A DNA stretch of 51,916 bases from Clostridium brassicae (GCF_026738875.1 NZ_JAPQFJ010000022.1:1-51916); one strand, 5' to 3'. Shown: positions 35,010 to 45,543, counted from the stretch's first letter. The notes: a model not told the origin generated them from the letters alone. Numbers and translations are program-made.

Positions 35010-37031
35010 TTATTGTACTTTGAAGCTACTAACTAAGACCTTAAGTTCTTCAGATAAATTATCAAGTTTTTCTGCTGAAGAAGCTATTTCTTGAAGAGCA
35101 GAAGCTTGTTCTTCTGTAGAAGCACTTACTTCCTCTGAACTAGCAGCTGCTTCTTGTGCTACAGATGCTGCTTCAGAAATATTTTCTATAACAATATCTT
35201 TATCTGTACTTATTTCATTCAATGAATTACTTACTTCCCCTATATTTACTTCCAATTTTTTTATGTCTCTTTCTATTTTTTCAAAGCTTTCGTTTGTGAC
35301 AGACATGCTAGAAGAGGTTTTGTCACTTAACTCCATTGAAAGTTTAAGCTGGTTCATAGTATCATCAATATTTCTTTTAACTTCTCCTATCACACTTTCT
35401 ATCTTGGCTGCTGACTCTGATGATTGTTCTGCTAATTTTTTAACTTCATCAGCTACTACAGCAAATCCTTTTCCTGCTTCTCCCGCTCTTGCAGCTTCTA
35501 TAGATGCATTCAATGCTAAAAGATTAGTTTGTTTAGTTATTCCTTTTATAACTTCTGTAATTTCTTCTATCTCATTTGATTTTTCAGCCAAAGATCTTAC
35601 TTTTTCCGCAACTTCTTTGTTTGCTATATAATTTTCTTCAAAGGATTGTCTAAGTTCTCCGATTACTTCAGTTCCTTTGTAAGTAGCCTCTTTAACTTCA
35701 ATAGCTGCATTAACCATATTATTTGAATTCGTTATGGACTCTTCAACTTTTTCTCCTAGCCCCTCAGCTACCTGTGCTCCATCACTTAATTTTTCTGATT
35801 GATGAACTGATCCATTAGCAATTTCTTGAACAGCCTTAGCTACTTCTTCTCCAACCGCACTGGATTGCTCAGTTACAGATAAAAGTGCTCCTGAATTACC
35901 CTTTAACTCATCTGATGCTCTATAAATTTTTCTAATTACTTGTGAAATATCTTCAGTAAATTTATTAATAGCATCTACTATTATTTCTAATTCGTAGGAT
36001 AATCCTTTTCCTTTATCTACAGTATCAGTAAAATCACCTTTTTGCACTTTCTCCAAACTCTCCACAATTTTTCTTATAGGTTTAATTATACTGGACCCTA
36101 CAAACTTAATTCCTATAAAAATTGCACCAATTAAAGAAACTATTGCTACTATAATATTAACCAATATTTCTTTGCTTATTTGGCTTGTAAGCTCTGCTTT
36201 AGGTATAAATCCTAAAATAGTATATCCTGAGAGTTCCTCTTTTTCTTTGAATATAACATAATTTATTCCTTCAATACGTTTTTCAAAAACTTCTTGGTCT
36301 TTTTCTAATACTTCTTGCATTTCTTTATTATCTTTGTATGTTGTACCTATTTTACTCTTATCTTTATGAGCTATAACTGTAAGATTTTTATCTATAACGT
36401 TAGAAAACCCTTCTTTACCTATAGTTATTTCTCCAACACTTTTACTCATAGCCTCTAAAGCTATATCTATACCAACTACGCCTACTACCTTACCTGATGC
36501 ATCTTCTACTGTCTTTGCAAAAGTTACTACGTACATTTTATCATTTCCTGCATCTGTATAAGGTTCTGTTCTTATTATTTTACCTTTATTTGCTATGGCA
36601 TCTTTATACCATGGTCTTGCAGTTGGGTCATAACCAGCTGGAAGACTTTCAGCTGTGGTACTTAGCATTTTTTTATTCTCTGCTCCAAAATAAACAGACA
36701 AGACATCCTTATGAGTTTTTGCAAAGCCTTCTAAACTTTTCATAAACCATACTTTAGCATCTGCATTAGCCATAAAAGCTTTAGCATTAGGATCCAAAGA
36801 GAGCATATCTACAGACTCTTTAGTTACTTTGTCAGCATTTTTTATGATTTCACTTATTTTGCTGACTTTGCTATCTGTAGCCTCTGTAAATTGTCTTTTA
36901 ATGTTATTACTAAGACTGTAATAACTAATTGATGATAAAAGCACTATAGGCACTAATATACAAAAAACTATGAGACTAATAATTTTAAAATATAAACTTT
37001 TTCTTTTAGTTTTACTTAATTTTTTTTTCAT
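35010..37031 (-). CDS. Transmembrane methyl-accepting chemotaxis protein (dCache sensor)
   Basis: 673 residues from ATG 37031, behind AAAGGTGTAAGG; a longer start at 37082 has no such site. Membrane helices at about 12-33 and 284-307 enclose a dCache-type outer sensor ([59 protein letters not shown]) of the family that often binds amino acids or small carboxylates. A HAMP linker leads to the signalling coiled coil with [20 protein letters not shown] and [18 protein letters not shown]. The C-terminus has no CheR-binding pentapeptide. It lies just downstream of the arginine catabolism genes; an amino-acid ligand is only a guess. Confidence 0.92.
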   Translation of the reverse strand: MKKKLSKTKRKSLYFKIISLIVFCILVPIVLLSSISYYSLSNNIKRQFTEATDSKVSKISEIIKNADKVTKESVDMLSLDPNAKAFMANADAKVWFMKSLEGFAKTHKDVLSVYFGAENKKMLSTTAESLPAGYDPTARPWYKDAIANKGKIIRTEPYTDAGNDKMYVVTFAKTVEDASGKVVGVVGIDIALEAMSKSVGEITIGKEGFSNVIDKNLTVIAHKDKSKIGTTYKDNKEMQEVLEKDQEVFEKRIEGINYVIFKEKEELSGYTILGFIPKAELTSQISKEILVNIIVAIVSLIGAIFIGIKFVGSSIIKPIRKIVESLEKVQKGDFTDTVDKGKGLSYELEIIVDAINKFTEDISQVIRKIYRASDELKGNSGALLSVTEQSSAVGEEVAKAVQEIANGSVHQSEKLSDGAQVAEGLGEKVEESITNSNNMVNAAIEVKEATYKGTEVIGELRQSFEENYIANKEVAEKVRSLAEKSNEIEEITEVIKGITKQTNLLALNASIEAARAGEAGKGFAVVADEVKKLAEQSSESAAKIESVIGEVKRNIDDTMNQLKLSMELSDKTSSSMSVTNESFEKIERDIKKLEVNIGEVSNSLNEISTDKDIVIENISEAASVAQEAAASSEEVSASTEEQASALQEIASSAEKLDNLSEELKVLVSSFKVQ

Positions 37032-37212
37032 ACCCTTACACCTTTCTAATAGATTTTTATTCGTCCACTTAAAAATTGTCATTTATATCGTCATCGTATC
37101 TATAATTTCGTTTAGTAAAATTGTAACTTTATAATTATATTAAATGTAATATATGCCATGTATACCGTATATTTATTCAGTATGTAAATATATTCTTATA
37201 TTTTTAAAATAA

Positions 37213-37241
37213 AAAAAGTACAGCTATAAACCATACTTTTT
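37213..37241 (-). terminator. Terminator after the ornithine carbamoyltransferase gene
   Basis: On the minus strand AAAAAGTA pairs with TACTTTTT around a 13-base loop and more T's follow. Confidence 0.6.
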
Positions 37242-37260
37242 AACTTGTTTATTATGTTTT

Positions 37261-38253
37261 TTATAATGTAGCTACCATAACCGCTTTTATTGTGTGCATT
37301 CTATTCTCAGCCTCATCAAAGACTATTGAATAATCGCTTTCAAATACTTCATTTGTAACTTCCATAGCATTAAGACCATATTTTTCATATATATCTTTTC
37401 CCATCTTTGTATCTAGATCATGAAATGCCGGTAAGCAATGCATAAACTTAACATTTTTATTATATGTTTTATTTATAATATCCATGTTGACTTGATAAGA
37501 CTTTAATAAATTTATTCTTTTTCCCCATTCATCCTCACTTTCACCCATAGATACCCATACATCTGTATAAATCACATCTGCATCTTTAACTCCGCTATCT
37601 ATATCTTCAGTAATAATTATACTACCTCCACTTTTTTCTGCTTCCATCTTACATTTATCTAATAAGCTATGCTCAGGAAATAACACTTTTGGAGATACTA
37701 TTCTAAAATTCATACCAACTTTGCAAGCACCTATCATAAGTGCATTTGCTACATTATTCCTTCCATCCCCTATATAAACTAAAGTTATATCTTCTAAAGG
37801 TTTGTTAAAATGTTCTCTTATAGTTAAAAAATCTGCTAATACTTGAGTTGGATGATCTTCATTTGTAAGTCCATTCCAAACCGGCACTCCTGAATGCTCT
37901 GCTAAAGTTTCTACAATACTCTGACCAAATCCTCTGTATTCTATCCCATCATACATTCTTCCTAGAACTCTTGCTGTATCTTTTATAGATTCCTTTTTGC
38001 CCATTTGACTTCCTGTAGGTCCAATATATGTTACATGAGCTCCTTGGTCATAAGCTGCAACTTCAAAAGCACATCTTGTTCTAGTAGAATCTTTTTCAAA
38101 AATTAAAGCAATGTTTTTCCCTACAAGATTTTTCACTTCTCTTCCAGAATATTTAGATTTTTTTAGCTCTGCTGATAAGTCTAATAAAAAATTTATTTCT
38201 TTAGAAGAGAAATTCATCAAAGTTAATAAACTTCTATTTTTTAAATTAAACAT
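37261..38253 (-). CDS. argF: Ornithine carbamoyltransferase
   Basis: 330 residues. Carbamoyl phosphate site [53 protein letters not shown], and the ornithine loop HCLPAFHD. It converts citrulline and phosphate to ornithine and carbamoyl phosphate, or the reverse. Placement right after arginine deiminase favours the catabolic direction (arcB-type). No carbamate kinase (arcC) or arginine-ornithine antiporter (arcD) is in the window. ATG behind AAAGGGGG. It follows arcA by 99 bases. Confidence 0.95.
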   Translation of the reverse strand: MFNLKNRSLLTLMNFSSKEINFLLDLSAELKKSKYSGREVKNLVGKNIALIFEKDSTRTRCAFEVAAYDQGAHVTYIGPTGSQMGKKESIKDTARVLGRMYDGIEYRGFGQSIVETLAEHSGVPVWNGLTNEDHPTQVLADFLTIREHFNKPLEDITLVYIGDGRNNVANALMIGACKVGMNFRIVSPKVLFPEHSLLDKCKMEAEKSGGSIIITEDIDSGVKDADVIYTDVWVSMGESEDEWGKRINLLKSYQVNMDIINKTYNKNVKFMHCLPAFHDLDTKMGKDIYEKYGLNAMEVTNEVFESDYSIVFDEAENRMHTIKAVMVATL

Positions 38254-38352
38254 AAAGATACCCCCTTTGTTTTATCCTATTATATTACTTCTATTTTAAA
38301 TTTAAATTTTGAATATTTATTCATTAATTATACATTATTATACACAAATTGT

Positions 38353-39555
38353 CTACAACTTCCTTCTAAGAGGCATAGACATACATCTTGGGCCACCTCT
38401 TCCTCTTGAAAGCTCTGAAGATGGTATAGGTATTACAGAAATATTATTTTTGTATAATATTTCATTAGTTATGTAATTTCTTTCATAAGTTATAACCTTC
38501 CCTGGAGCAATTGCTAAAGTATTAGAACCATCATTCCATTGTTCTCTAGATGCAACTACCTTATCTCCACCACCACATCTTATAAGTTTTATATCTTTTT
38601 TTAAGTGTTTAGACAATATCTTTCTAATACTATCCATATCTTCCTTTATAATCAATTGTTTATTTTTATAATCATAAGTTATAGTATTAACTTTTATACT
38701 TTCCTCTATATTGGGGTGTAAAACAAATTTATCATAGTCTACCATAGTAAATACTGTATCTAAGTGCATAAATGCTCTTCTTTTAGGTATTTCAAATATT
38801 AATATAGTTTTAAACTTCTCACCTTTTTCAAATATATTTTTAGCTATTGTTAAAATAGCTTCTTTATCACTTCTTTGGCTATGTCCAATAGCAAGCACAT
38901 CTTCAGATAATATTAATTCATCACCACCTTCAATACAATATTCATCTTCTCTGTTATACCAGCGTGGTATATTTTGTCCTCCTAAAATTGGATGATAAGA
39001 AAATATATACTTTGCAAATATAGTCTCTCTTTTTCTTGTCTTTGTCTTCATAGAATTTATTGTTACTCCACTTCCAATACAAGCAAAAGGATCTCTTGTA
39101 AAATAAAGGTTTGGCATTGGATGCATTATAAAAGGATAGTCCTTGTATTCCTCACATATACCTATTTCCTTATACCTTATACCTGCCATTATCTTTAAAA
39201 TGATTTGTTTAGGTGTCATATACTCTAAATACCTTATAGTCTTCTCTTTTAAAATATCATCCTTTATATAACTTTCTTCCATAACATCATTTATGAACTT
39301 TTCTTTTATATTCTCATTTTCTATACTTTCTGCACTTAAATCCTCTAAATACAGAACTTCTATACCATTTTCTTTCAATGCTTTCGCAAATTTATCATGT
39401 TCTTCTACAGCTCTACTTAAATAAGGTATATCATCAAATAAAAGTATTTTTAAATATTCTGGGGTTAAATTCTCAATTTCCTCTCCCGGTCTATGTAAAA
39501 GTACTTTCTCAAGCTTTTCTACTTCAGAATAAACATTTATCATACTCTTAAACAT
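38353..39555 (-). CDS. arcA: Arginine deiminase
   Basis: 400 residues from ATG 39555, behind GGAGGTG; the longer frame starts upstream of that site. It hydrolyses arginine to citrulline and ammonia. Family motifs: LEKVLLHRPGEEIENL, PNLYFTRDPFACIG (Asp), CIEGGDELILSEDVLAIGHS (Glu and His), and the nucleophile Cys near the end in LSRGRGGPRCMSMPL. First gene of the arginine degradation pair. A TTGACA (minus, 39646-39651) about 90 bases upstream may be its -35. Confidence 0.96.
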   Translation of the reverse strand: MFKSMINVYSEVEKLEKVLLHRPGEEIENLTPEYLKILLFDDIPYLSRAVEEHDKFAKALKENGIEVLYLEDLSAESIENENIKEKFINDVMEESYIKDDILKEKTIRYLEYMTPKQIILKIMAGIRYKEIGICEEYKDYPFIMHPMPNLYFTRDPFACIGSGVTINSMKTKTRKRETIFAKYIFSYHPILGGQNIPRWYNREDEYCIEGGDELILSEDVLAIGHSQRSDKEAILTIAKNIFEKGEKFKTILIFEIPKRRAFMHLDTVFTMVDYDKFVLHPNIEESIKVNTITYDYKNKQLIIKEDMDSIRKILSKHLKKDIKLIRCGGGDKVVASREQWNDGSNTLAIAPGKVITYERNYITNEILYKNNISVIPIPSSELSRGRGGPRCMSMPLRRKL

Positions 39556-39667
39556 ATTAAGCACCTCCAATGCTCAGATATTGCAATCCATAACTATACT
39601 TTCAAATTATTATATAATTAAATGTTATCCTTTTTAACTCAATATTGTCAATATTCTGAAAAATAAA

Positions 39668-39698
39668 AACACTAAAGGCTACTTACCCCTTTAGTGTT
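39668..39698 (-). terminator. Terminator between the DUF1836 gene and arcA
   Basis: AACACTAAAGG (39668-39678) pairs with CCTTTAGTGTT (39688-39698), with A/T flanks on both sides. It ends the leftward DUF1836 transcript, so arcA has its own promoter. Confidence 0.7.
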
Positions 39699-39755
39699 AA
39701 AATATATTTTCTGACTTAAGTTATTATGAACTTATCCAATACATTATATAATTTA

Positions 39756-40349
39756 TTATTTTTCACCGTACTGATCTACTATCTTCTTAGCTAATTTTTT
39801 TGTCGCACTTGCTTGAGCTATTAAACTCATTACTACTAAGAATATAAGTATTCTTTCCTCGTCTCCTTCTTTTAGCTCACTCTCTTCTATATATTTTTTT
39901 AGCTTCTCTTCATTAAATCTTTGAACAGTTAAAAAATTATCTAAACTTTCGTTTTGAATTTCATCAAATACTTTATATGCCTTTTCCCAAGATATAATAT
40001 CATCACTTCTGTCATTTATTTGATTAAAAGCAAGCCTAAATACTTTTTTTATCTCTTCTGTTGTAAGTATAGGTCTCATATAACTTAAAAGCACTAATTG
40101 AGCTAAATGAAGCTTTGTATATCCCCTCTTTTTCCCATCCTCTGGCTTAGATATAACTTCATTTTTAATATAGTTTTGCACTATATTGTTTGTGTACTTT
40201 TCTTCCTCAAACCTATTATTTAGATAATCTATAACTTGAGATAAAAACAAATCATACTCAGGTAAGTCATCATAAGCTACTAAACTATTCTCTGACATTA
40301 CTTTAGCTAAATTAACTATGTCCTTTAATCCAAACTTATCCTTTTCCAC
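39756..40349 (-). CDS. DUF1836 family protein
   Basis: 197 residues. The N-terminal part, DLPEYDLFLSQVIDYLNN, and the middle, YTKLHLAQLVLLSYMRPILTTEEIKKVF, match DUF1836 proteins of clostridia as I know them. The middle may form a MerR-like winged helix, since DUF1836 is thought to be DNA-binding. The C-terminus ends in a hydrophobic helix, RILIFLVVMSLIAQA, then basic residues. Function unknown; a transcription regulator is plausible. The start has a GGAGGTAA-type site. It lies beside the second DnaA-box region. Confidence 0.75.
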   Translation of the reverse strand: MEKDKFGLKDIVNLAKVMSENSLVAYDDLPEYDLFLSQVIDYLNNRFEEEKYTNNIVQNYIKNEVISKPEDGKKRGYTKLHLAQLVLLSYMRPILTTEEIKKVFRLAFNQINDRSDDIISWEKAYKVFDEIQNESLDNFLTVQRFNEEKLKKYIEESELKEGDEERILIFLVVMSLIAQASATKKLAKKIVDQYGEK

Positions 40350-41116
40350 TTATATTACCTCCAAAAATTTATGTTTATACCAACCTTATCTCAGCAGTTT
40401 ACATTTTTTCATTTATCCTTACAATATATTATACGGTATACATAACCCCATTACAAGTTTAAATGATATATAGATATTTTTTATACTTATTCGACAGTTA
40501 TCTTTATCTTTAAAACTTTTATTAATTTGAAATTTTAAATTCACTATTTTATAATTATTAACCCTAACACTAGTTATACACATTATTGTACAAGTTATAA
40601 ACAATTTTTGTGGATAACTCATAAATTTATCTCTATTATTGAGTTTATTAACTTTTTCTATATAACAAAAAAAACTTATCCACATTATCCACAATTGCTT
40701 GTTGATAACTTGTTGAATTTATGTGGAACAAATCGAGTATTTTTTATTTTAAAATTTCATTTTTTTTATAATTCTGCAGTTTTATACTTAATTTTATTAC
40801 ATTTTTTGTAAAACATAATTTTAACATTTATATTTTATTAAATAATTATTTTTTTAAATCATTTTTTAGCAATATTTTTAACTTAAAATAGTCAAATTAT
40901 ATAACTATACTCAATATTTATTATTAATCTCTATCTATGTAATTAAGAGTCTAATTTAAGTCCAATATCACCATTAGAAATTTATTTATAAGTCCATATT
41001 ATTGTTAAAATATATAAAGCACAAATAGAATCATATCCTTATTTGTACTTTATATACCTTATATATTATTTAAAGCATTTATAAATCAATTCAACCTACT
41101 AAATATTATATAATGC
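40350..41116. other. 767-base gene-free region carrying DnaA-box cluster 2
   Basis: Between DUF1836 (leftward) and transaldolase (leftward). It contains the DnaA-box cluster at 40574-40693 and, near the right end, a weak hairpin AAAGCACAAATA / TATTTGTACTTT (about 41018-41053) that may end the transaldolase transcript. The rest is A/T-rich with short homopolymer runs. An open frame over the boxes (40419-40694, minus) has no ribosome binding site and is not believed. Confidence 0.6.
40574..40693. other. DnaA-box cluster 2
   Basis: Plus strand: TTATACACA 40574-40582, TTATAAACA 40595-40603, and two perfect TTATCCACA boxes joined end to end (40676-40684, 40685-40693). Minus strand: TGTGGATAA 40609-40617. 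The joined pair repeats the layout of cluster 1. No dnaA or dnaN is nearby. Confidence 0.6.
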
Positions 41117-41761
41117 TTATTTTTTTATTATATTATAATCCTCTAAGAACTTTTCTATTCCTATATCAGTTAATGGATGTACTATCATTTGCTTAAAAAT
41201 TTTATAAGGTATAGTAGCAATATGAGCTCCTACCATAGATACATCTAGTACATGTTTAGAACTCCTTACGCTCGCTGCAATAACCTCAGTTGATATATTA
41301 TACATTTCGAAAACCTTTACTATATCCGAAATAACTTGTAATCCATCTCCTCCAATATCATCAAGCCTACCTATAAAAGGACTCACATATGAAGCTCCTG
41401 CTTTCGCTGCCATCAAAGCTTGTTGTACAGAAAACACCAAAGTTACATTAGTCCTAATATCTTCTTTTGATAATATACTAACAGCTTTTAATCCTTCTTC
41501 ACACATAGGTATCTTTATAACTATGTTTTTATTGATTTTTGATAATTCTCTAGCTTCCTCTATCATTTTATCACACTTTAAATTTATAACTTCTGCACTT
41601 ATTGGACCATCTACTATTGAGCAAATTTCCCCAATTACATCTTTTATATTTCTTCCTTCTTTTGCTATTAAAGATGGATTAGTAGTAACTCCTTCTAAAA
41701 TTCCCCATTCGCTAATCTCCTTTATCTCTTGTACATTTGCCGTATCTATGAAGAACTTCAT
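41117..41761 (-). CDS. Transaldolase (TalC/fructose-6-phosphate aldolase-like)
   Basis: 214 residues from ATG 41761, behind AAGGGGAGTG; the longer start at 41800 is upstream of that site. The short transaldolase type: [31 protein letters not shown], the Schiff-base Lys in [45 protein letters not shown]. It exchanges three-carbon units in the pentose phosphate pathway; related enzymes are fructose-6-phosphate aldolases and the two are hard to tell apart. It is a single gene. Confidence 0.92.
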   Translation of the reverse strand: MKFFIDTANVQEIKEISEWGILEGVTTNPSLIAKEGRNIKDVIGEICSIVDGPISAEVINLKCDKMIEEARELSKINKNIVIKIPMCEEGLKAVSILSKEDIRTNVTLVFSVQQALMAAKAGASYVSPFIGRLDDIGGDGLQVISDIVKVFEMYNISTEVIAASVRSSKHVLDVSMVGAHIATIPYKIFKQMIVHPLTDIGIEKFLEDYNIIKK

Positions 41762-41882
41762 ATCCACACTCCCCTTAACTAAATTTATATACCTTTCCAT
41801 ATTAAACTAGTTTCTAAATAAATATCATTTTTCACATTTATTTAAAACTTATTTAATAGTTGATTACATCTTAATTATACTC

Positions 41883-43253
41883 CTATTTTATTGATTTAAT
41901 TAAATTTATTGCCTCTTCTCTATCATTTATTTCGCCATAATAAGTTCTTCTGTCCAATTCATCTAAAATATATTTAATGTCCTTACCCATAGCTCCTGTT
42001 ATATCTATTACCTCTTTACCATCTAAGAATCTTTTTTCTTTACATTCTTTAAAAACCCTATATTCCTTAAATAAATGCTCTAAATATTCTACAAGCACCT
42101 TTTCTTCATTATCTGGATCATATAGCATCTTTGTAGCATGCATATCACAATAAGACAGAGCTAAAATATATGGTATATACTTATCATACCTAGAAAAAAA
42201 CTTATAAAAACTCTTTTTATAAGTTTTAACCTTATTCTTACAAAGTCCCAAAGGATACATATGCGCTTCAATTAACTTTTTAACAAATTTTTCTCCCTTC
42301 TTAGGAAACCCTATTTTTTTAGAAACCTCATCAATAATTTTAGCTCCTTCTTTATCATGACCAATAAAACTAACCTTTTCTTCCTTTTTTACATAACACT
42401 TTGCTTTTCCAATATCATGACAAAAAGCAGCAAAGCCCATATAATTTTTAATAGACTGTTCCCCAATCTTTTGGTCAAATATACTTAGCTCTAGACCATC
42501 TATATGTAATCTTCCCTTAGATAAGTCTATAAAATTTTTATACACCAAATTCATATGAGTAAAAGCATCCTCTATATGATATTTGCATCTACCTATAATT
42601 TTCAATTGATCAATATATGGAATAATAAATTTTAGTATCCCATTCTTATCTAATTCCTCAAATGCTACACCTTCATTATCCTCTTGAAGTATTGACATGA
42701 TCTCCATAAAAATTCTTTCTTTAGGGCAATTAAGAATGTATTTACTTTCTTGAGCAATATTCTTTAGGCTACTCTTACTAAAATGCATCCCATATTTTAT
42801 AGACAACCTTTGTCCTCTTAGAATCCTTATTCTATCATTTTTTATGCTATCTTCTGTAACAGGATGAATTATTCCATCTTTAATATGGTTTTTTCCTCTA
42901 AAAGGGTCAATTATTACATTATCAATAAGTTTTAATGCAATTGCATTTATTGTAAAATCTCTATTTTTTAAATCTTCTTCTATAGTATTTCCTTTTAATT
43001 TTGCCAAATCTAAAATTTTCCCATTTTTTGTACTCCTATATATTTGTTTATCTTTATTTAAATTAAATATTTTATATCCTTTGTTATATAATTCTTGTAT
43101 AAACCTTTCTACATCTCCAGAAATAATTATATCTATATCTTTTAACTCCATATTCCTATTAATAAGCTTATCTCTTATATATCCACCTACTATATATCCA
43201 GAACTATTAGTGTCTTTTAAAATCGCTTTAACATCATTTATTATGGAATCCAT
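41883..43253 (-). CDS. cca: CCA tRNA nucleotidyltransferase / poly(A) polymerase family protein
   Basis: 456 residues. The head domain has SSGYIVGGYIRDKLINR and LKDIDIIISGD with catalytic Asp pair, then ILDLAKLKGNTIEEDLKNRDFTINAIAL, RILRGQRLS. The second half has an HD phosphohydrolase domain (CHDIGKAKC, about residue 275). It adds or repairs the 3' CCA of tRNA; class II CCA enzymes and poly(A) polymerases share these motifs, and CCA addition is the likelier role as no other candidate is in the window. ATG behind TAGGTAGGTGG. Confidence 0.9.
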   Translation of the reverse strand: MDSIINDVKAILKDTNSSGYIVGGYIRDKLINRNMELKDIDIIISGDVERFIQELYNKGYKIFNLNKDKQIYRSTKNGKILDLAKLKGNTIEEDLKNRDFTINAIALKLIDNVIIDPFRGKNHIKDGIIHPVTEDSIKNDRIRILRGQRLSIKYGMHFSKSSLKNIAQESKYILNCPKERIFMEIMSILQEDNEGVAFEELDKNGILKFIIPYIDQLKIIGRCKYHIEDAFTHMNLVYKNFIDLSKGRLHIDGLELSIFDQKIGEQSIKNYMGFAAFCHDIGKAKCYVKKEEKVSFIGHDKEGAKIIDEVSKKIGFPKKGEKFVKKLIEAHMYPLGLCKNKVKTYKKSFYKFFSRYDKYIPYILALSYCDMHATKMLYDPDNEEKVLVEYLEHLFKEYRVFKECKEKRFLDGKEVIDITGAMGKDIKYILDELDRRTYYGEINDREEAINLIKSIK

Positions 43254-43841
43254 TTTGCCACCTACCTATTAATATATTTTTAATATAATTCTAATTATAC
43301 CATAATTATTTTTCAAATTTTTGTAATTAAAATTTTTCATATTTCTTACATTCTTAATTATTTATTTAAATTTAATAGTTATATTTTCAATATTTTAGAA
43401 ATTTTCATCATAGGTTCAATACTTTCTATTTTTTTTATGAGCATTTTAAACCTAAAAATTTTAAAAATAGAATTAAATAACAATGCTTTTCGACAACAAC
43501 TTGTCCATTATCCATATAATTACTATTTTATTATTTTATATTACAGTTCTTGATTTTACCTATATTTTACTATTATTTATATCTTCTTTTCTATATTTTC
43601 TTTTAACTCATTGATATATCTAGTTTTAAAGCTAAAGTAAAAATTTGTATTTTGTTTCAAAAAAAATATTGACTTTTGAATAAATTGGTAGTATATTAAC
43701 TTTAGATGGAATTTAATAAGAATTTTGTAACTTTAACAAAAAAAAATCATTTTATAGGTTGACTTTATTTGTCATATTTGCTATAATTTCATCATAAAGA
43801 TGTCGAAAGATGTAAAATAATAATTTTTAGGAGGAAGTTAA
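43254..43841. other. 588-base gene-free region with the abrB promoter
   Basis: Long A/T-rich spacer between cca (leftward) and abrB (rightward). Only the abrB promoter at its right end is clear. No ORF, hairpin or repeat was recognised in the left 450 bases. Confidence 0.5.
43759..43787 (+). promoter_or_regulatory. abrB promoter
   Basis: TTGACT (43759-43764), 17-base spacer, TATAAT (43782-43787), a near-consensus housekeeping promoter about 55 bases before the start. GTCGAAAGATG (43803 on) follows in the leader; a 0A-box-like TGTCGAA overlaps it (43801-43807), suggesting repression by Spo0A as in Bacillus abrB. That is an inference. Confidence 0.8.
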
Positions 43842-44090
43842 ATGAAATCAACAGGAGTAGTAAGAAGAGTAGATGAACTTGGAAGAATAGTTATACCAAT
43901 AGAGTTAAGAAGAACTTTGGACATAGCAGAAAAAGATGCTTTAGAAATTTATGTAGATGGAGAACAAATCATCTTAAAGAAATATGAACCAGCTTGTATT
44001 TTCTGCGGAGACGCTAGAAATGTTATTAACTATAAAGGTAAAAATATCTGTCATAATTGTTTAGAAACACTTAAAGAAGAAGTTAAATAG
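43842..44090 (+). CDS. abrB: AbrB-family transition-state regulator
   Basis: 82 residues, ATG behind TAGGAGGAAG. The N-terminal swapped-hairpin DNA-binding domain STGVVRRVDELGRIVIPIELRRTLDI is classic AbrB. The C-terminal part carries four Cys in two CxxC pairs, CIFCG and CHNC, like a small zinc ribbon, where Bacillus AbrB has its multimerisation domain. It should repress stationary-phase, toxin or sporulation genes during growth. Monocistronic with a consensus promoter and a strong terminator. Confidence 0.93.
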   Translation: MKSTGVVRRVDELGRIVIPIELRRTLDIAEKDALEIYVDGEQIILKKYEPACIFCGDARNVINYKGKNICHNCLETLKEEVK

Positions 44091-44104
44091 TTTATTTTAA
44101 AAAC

Positions 44105-44134
44105 AAACCCTTTAGGAATATTCCTAAAGGGTTT
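44105..44134 (+). terminator. abrB terminator
   Basis: AAACCCTTTAGGAAT and ATTCCTAAAGGGTTT form a perfect 30-base palindrome, and AATTTTATTT follows. Confidence 0.85.
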
Positions 44135-44245
44135 AATTTTATTTAAATATATTGTAAAACTGCATTTTAATAAATCATCAGGTTAATTATAATAAGCTTA
44201 ATAATTTAAAGTAGAACATATAAACCTAATGATTAACCTACTAAA

Positions 44246-44278
44246 GCCTAAAGATAAAACAATTTTATCTTTAGGCTA
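44246..44278 (-). terminator. Terminator after the NlpC/P60 gene
   Basis: AGCCTAAAGATAAAA pairs perfectly with TTTTATCTTTAGGCT around a 3-base loop. It lies about 75 bases downstream of the leftward NlpC/P60 stop. Confidence 0.7.
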
Positions 44279-44352
44279 ATTTAAATTCTATTACATATAA
44301 GCATAGATCAATGCCCCTATAATGGGGATTTACCTATAAATCGTATGTTGAA

Positions 44353-45543
44353 TTATCTTGAAACTCTTCTAGCATGAGAATAATCTGATCTTCCTGCTAA
44401 AGAACTTATCTTAACAACATCACCAGTTTTTGGTGCATGAATGTAACATCCATTTCCTACATATATTCCAACATGATGTATTGAACCCTTTCCAAAGAAT
44501 ACTAAATCACCTGGTTGTAAACTACCTTTAGATACATATGCTCCTACTTCTGCTTGATCTCTAGAAACTCTTGGTATTCTTATTCCAAAATGAGCAAAAA
44601 CATATTGAGTAAAACCTGAACAGTCAAAAGTATTTGGTCCTGTTGCTCCCCATACATATCTACATCCTTGGAATCCATATGCATAAGAAACTATTGCACT
44701 ACCTGATGATGATGCAGGTGGTGTTCCTGTTCCCTGATTGTTTGAGCTGCTATTTGAGTTACCAGATGAACTACTACTTGACAAACTATCTCCTCTTGAT
44801 GGTCTACTAGTTGTACTAGTTGCTGTTGTTGTCTTCATTTGTTCTATCATTTTCTTAGTTTCACTTATCAATCCTGAATCATTTTGTAGCACACTTGAAT
44901 ATAATTCAAATTGATGTTTTGCTTCAACTATAAGCTTATTCTGATCTGCCTTATCCTTATTGAGCTTGTCCATTTCCTGTTGTTGTGTTGCAACTAATGA
45001 TGTTAATTGGCTTTGCTCCTTAGTTAGTTGCTCTTTTTTAGCTTTTATATCATCTTGTTTTTGTCTTAATTCACTTACTATTTTTTTATCTAACTTAGTA
45101 ATTCTTTTTACTGTTTCTATTCTTGAGAATAAATCGCTCAAGTCCTTAGCTCCAAGAATTACATCTATGTATCCACCTGTACCGTTCATGTACATGGCTC
45201 TTATTCTACTATTATAAAGTTCTTGTTCTTCTTTTATTTCACTTTCTGCTTTTTTAATATCTTTTTCAGCAGATACTATGCTTGTTTTAATACTTTGTAT
45301 TTTATTCTTATTAGCTTCCATTTGTTGCATCTTATCTTCTATTTGGCTATCTAATTTTTCAATAGCTTGTTCAAGATCTTGCACTTTTTTTTGCGCACTA
45401 TTATATTCACTCTTATGTTGTTGTTGTTGTTGTTGTTGTGATTTAAGTTTTTCAGATAAAGGTTGTGCTATAACAGCTGTTGTACTTACAGATACTAGCA
45501 ATCCTGCTGTAATTACTAATGACGTTAATTTTTTATTCATCAT
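44353..45543 (-). CDS. Secreted NlpC/P60 peptidoglycan endopeptidase with PcsB-like coiled coil
   Basis: 396 residues. Signal peptide about 1-27 (MMNKKLTSLVITAGLLVSVS...AQPL). Residues 30-240 are a long coiled coil like that of PcsB/CwlO, including YNSRIRAMYMNGTGGYIDVILGAKDLSDLFSR, the region that contacts FtsEX in PcsB-type hydrolases. A Ser/Thr/Asn linker (245-280) leads to the NlpC/P60 domain: nucleophile Cys in NTFDCSGFTQYVF, His in GSIHHVGIYVG, then YIHAPKTGD. It should cut peptide crosslinks in the wall during growth or division. It contains a (CAA)n tract coding QQQQQQQ. No ftsE/ftsX are adjacent. Confidence 0.93.
   Translation of the reverse strand: MMNKKLTSLVITAGLLVSVSTTAVIAQPLSEKLKSQQQQQQQHKSEYNSAQKKVQDLEQAIEKLDSQIEDKMQQMEANKNKIQSIKTSIVSAEKDIKKAESEIKEEQELYNSRIRAMYMNGTGGYIDVILGAKDLSDLFSRIETVKRITKLDKKIVSELRQKQDDIKAKKEQLTKEQSQLTSLVATQQQEMDKLNKDKADQNKLIVEAKHQFELYSSVLQNDSGLISETKKMIEQMKTTTATSTTSRPSRGDSLSSSSSSGNSNSSSNNQGTGTPPASSSGSAIVSYAYGFQGCRYVWGATGPNTFDCSGFTQYVFAHFGIRIPRVSRDQAEVGAYVSKGSLQPGDLVFFGKGSIHHVGIYVGNGCYIHAPKTGDVVKISSLAGRSDYSHARRVSR

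Noticed and set aside
40419-40694. 91-codon minus-strand ORF over DnaA-box cluster 2
   Set aside because: No ribosome binding site, and its sequence is dictated by the TTATCCACA boxes.
45418-45440. Short trinucleotide tract considered as a repeat array or CRISPR
   Set aside because: Simple (GTT)n microsatellite encoding a poly-Gln run in frame; no spacers.
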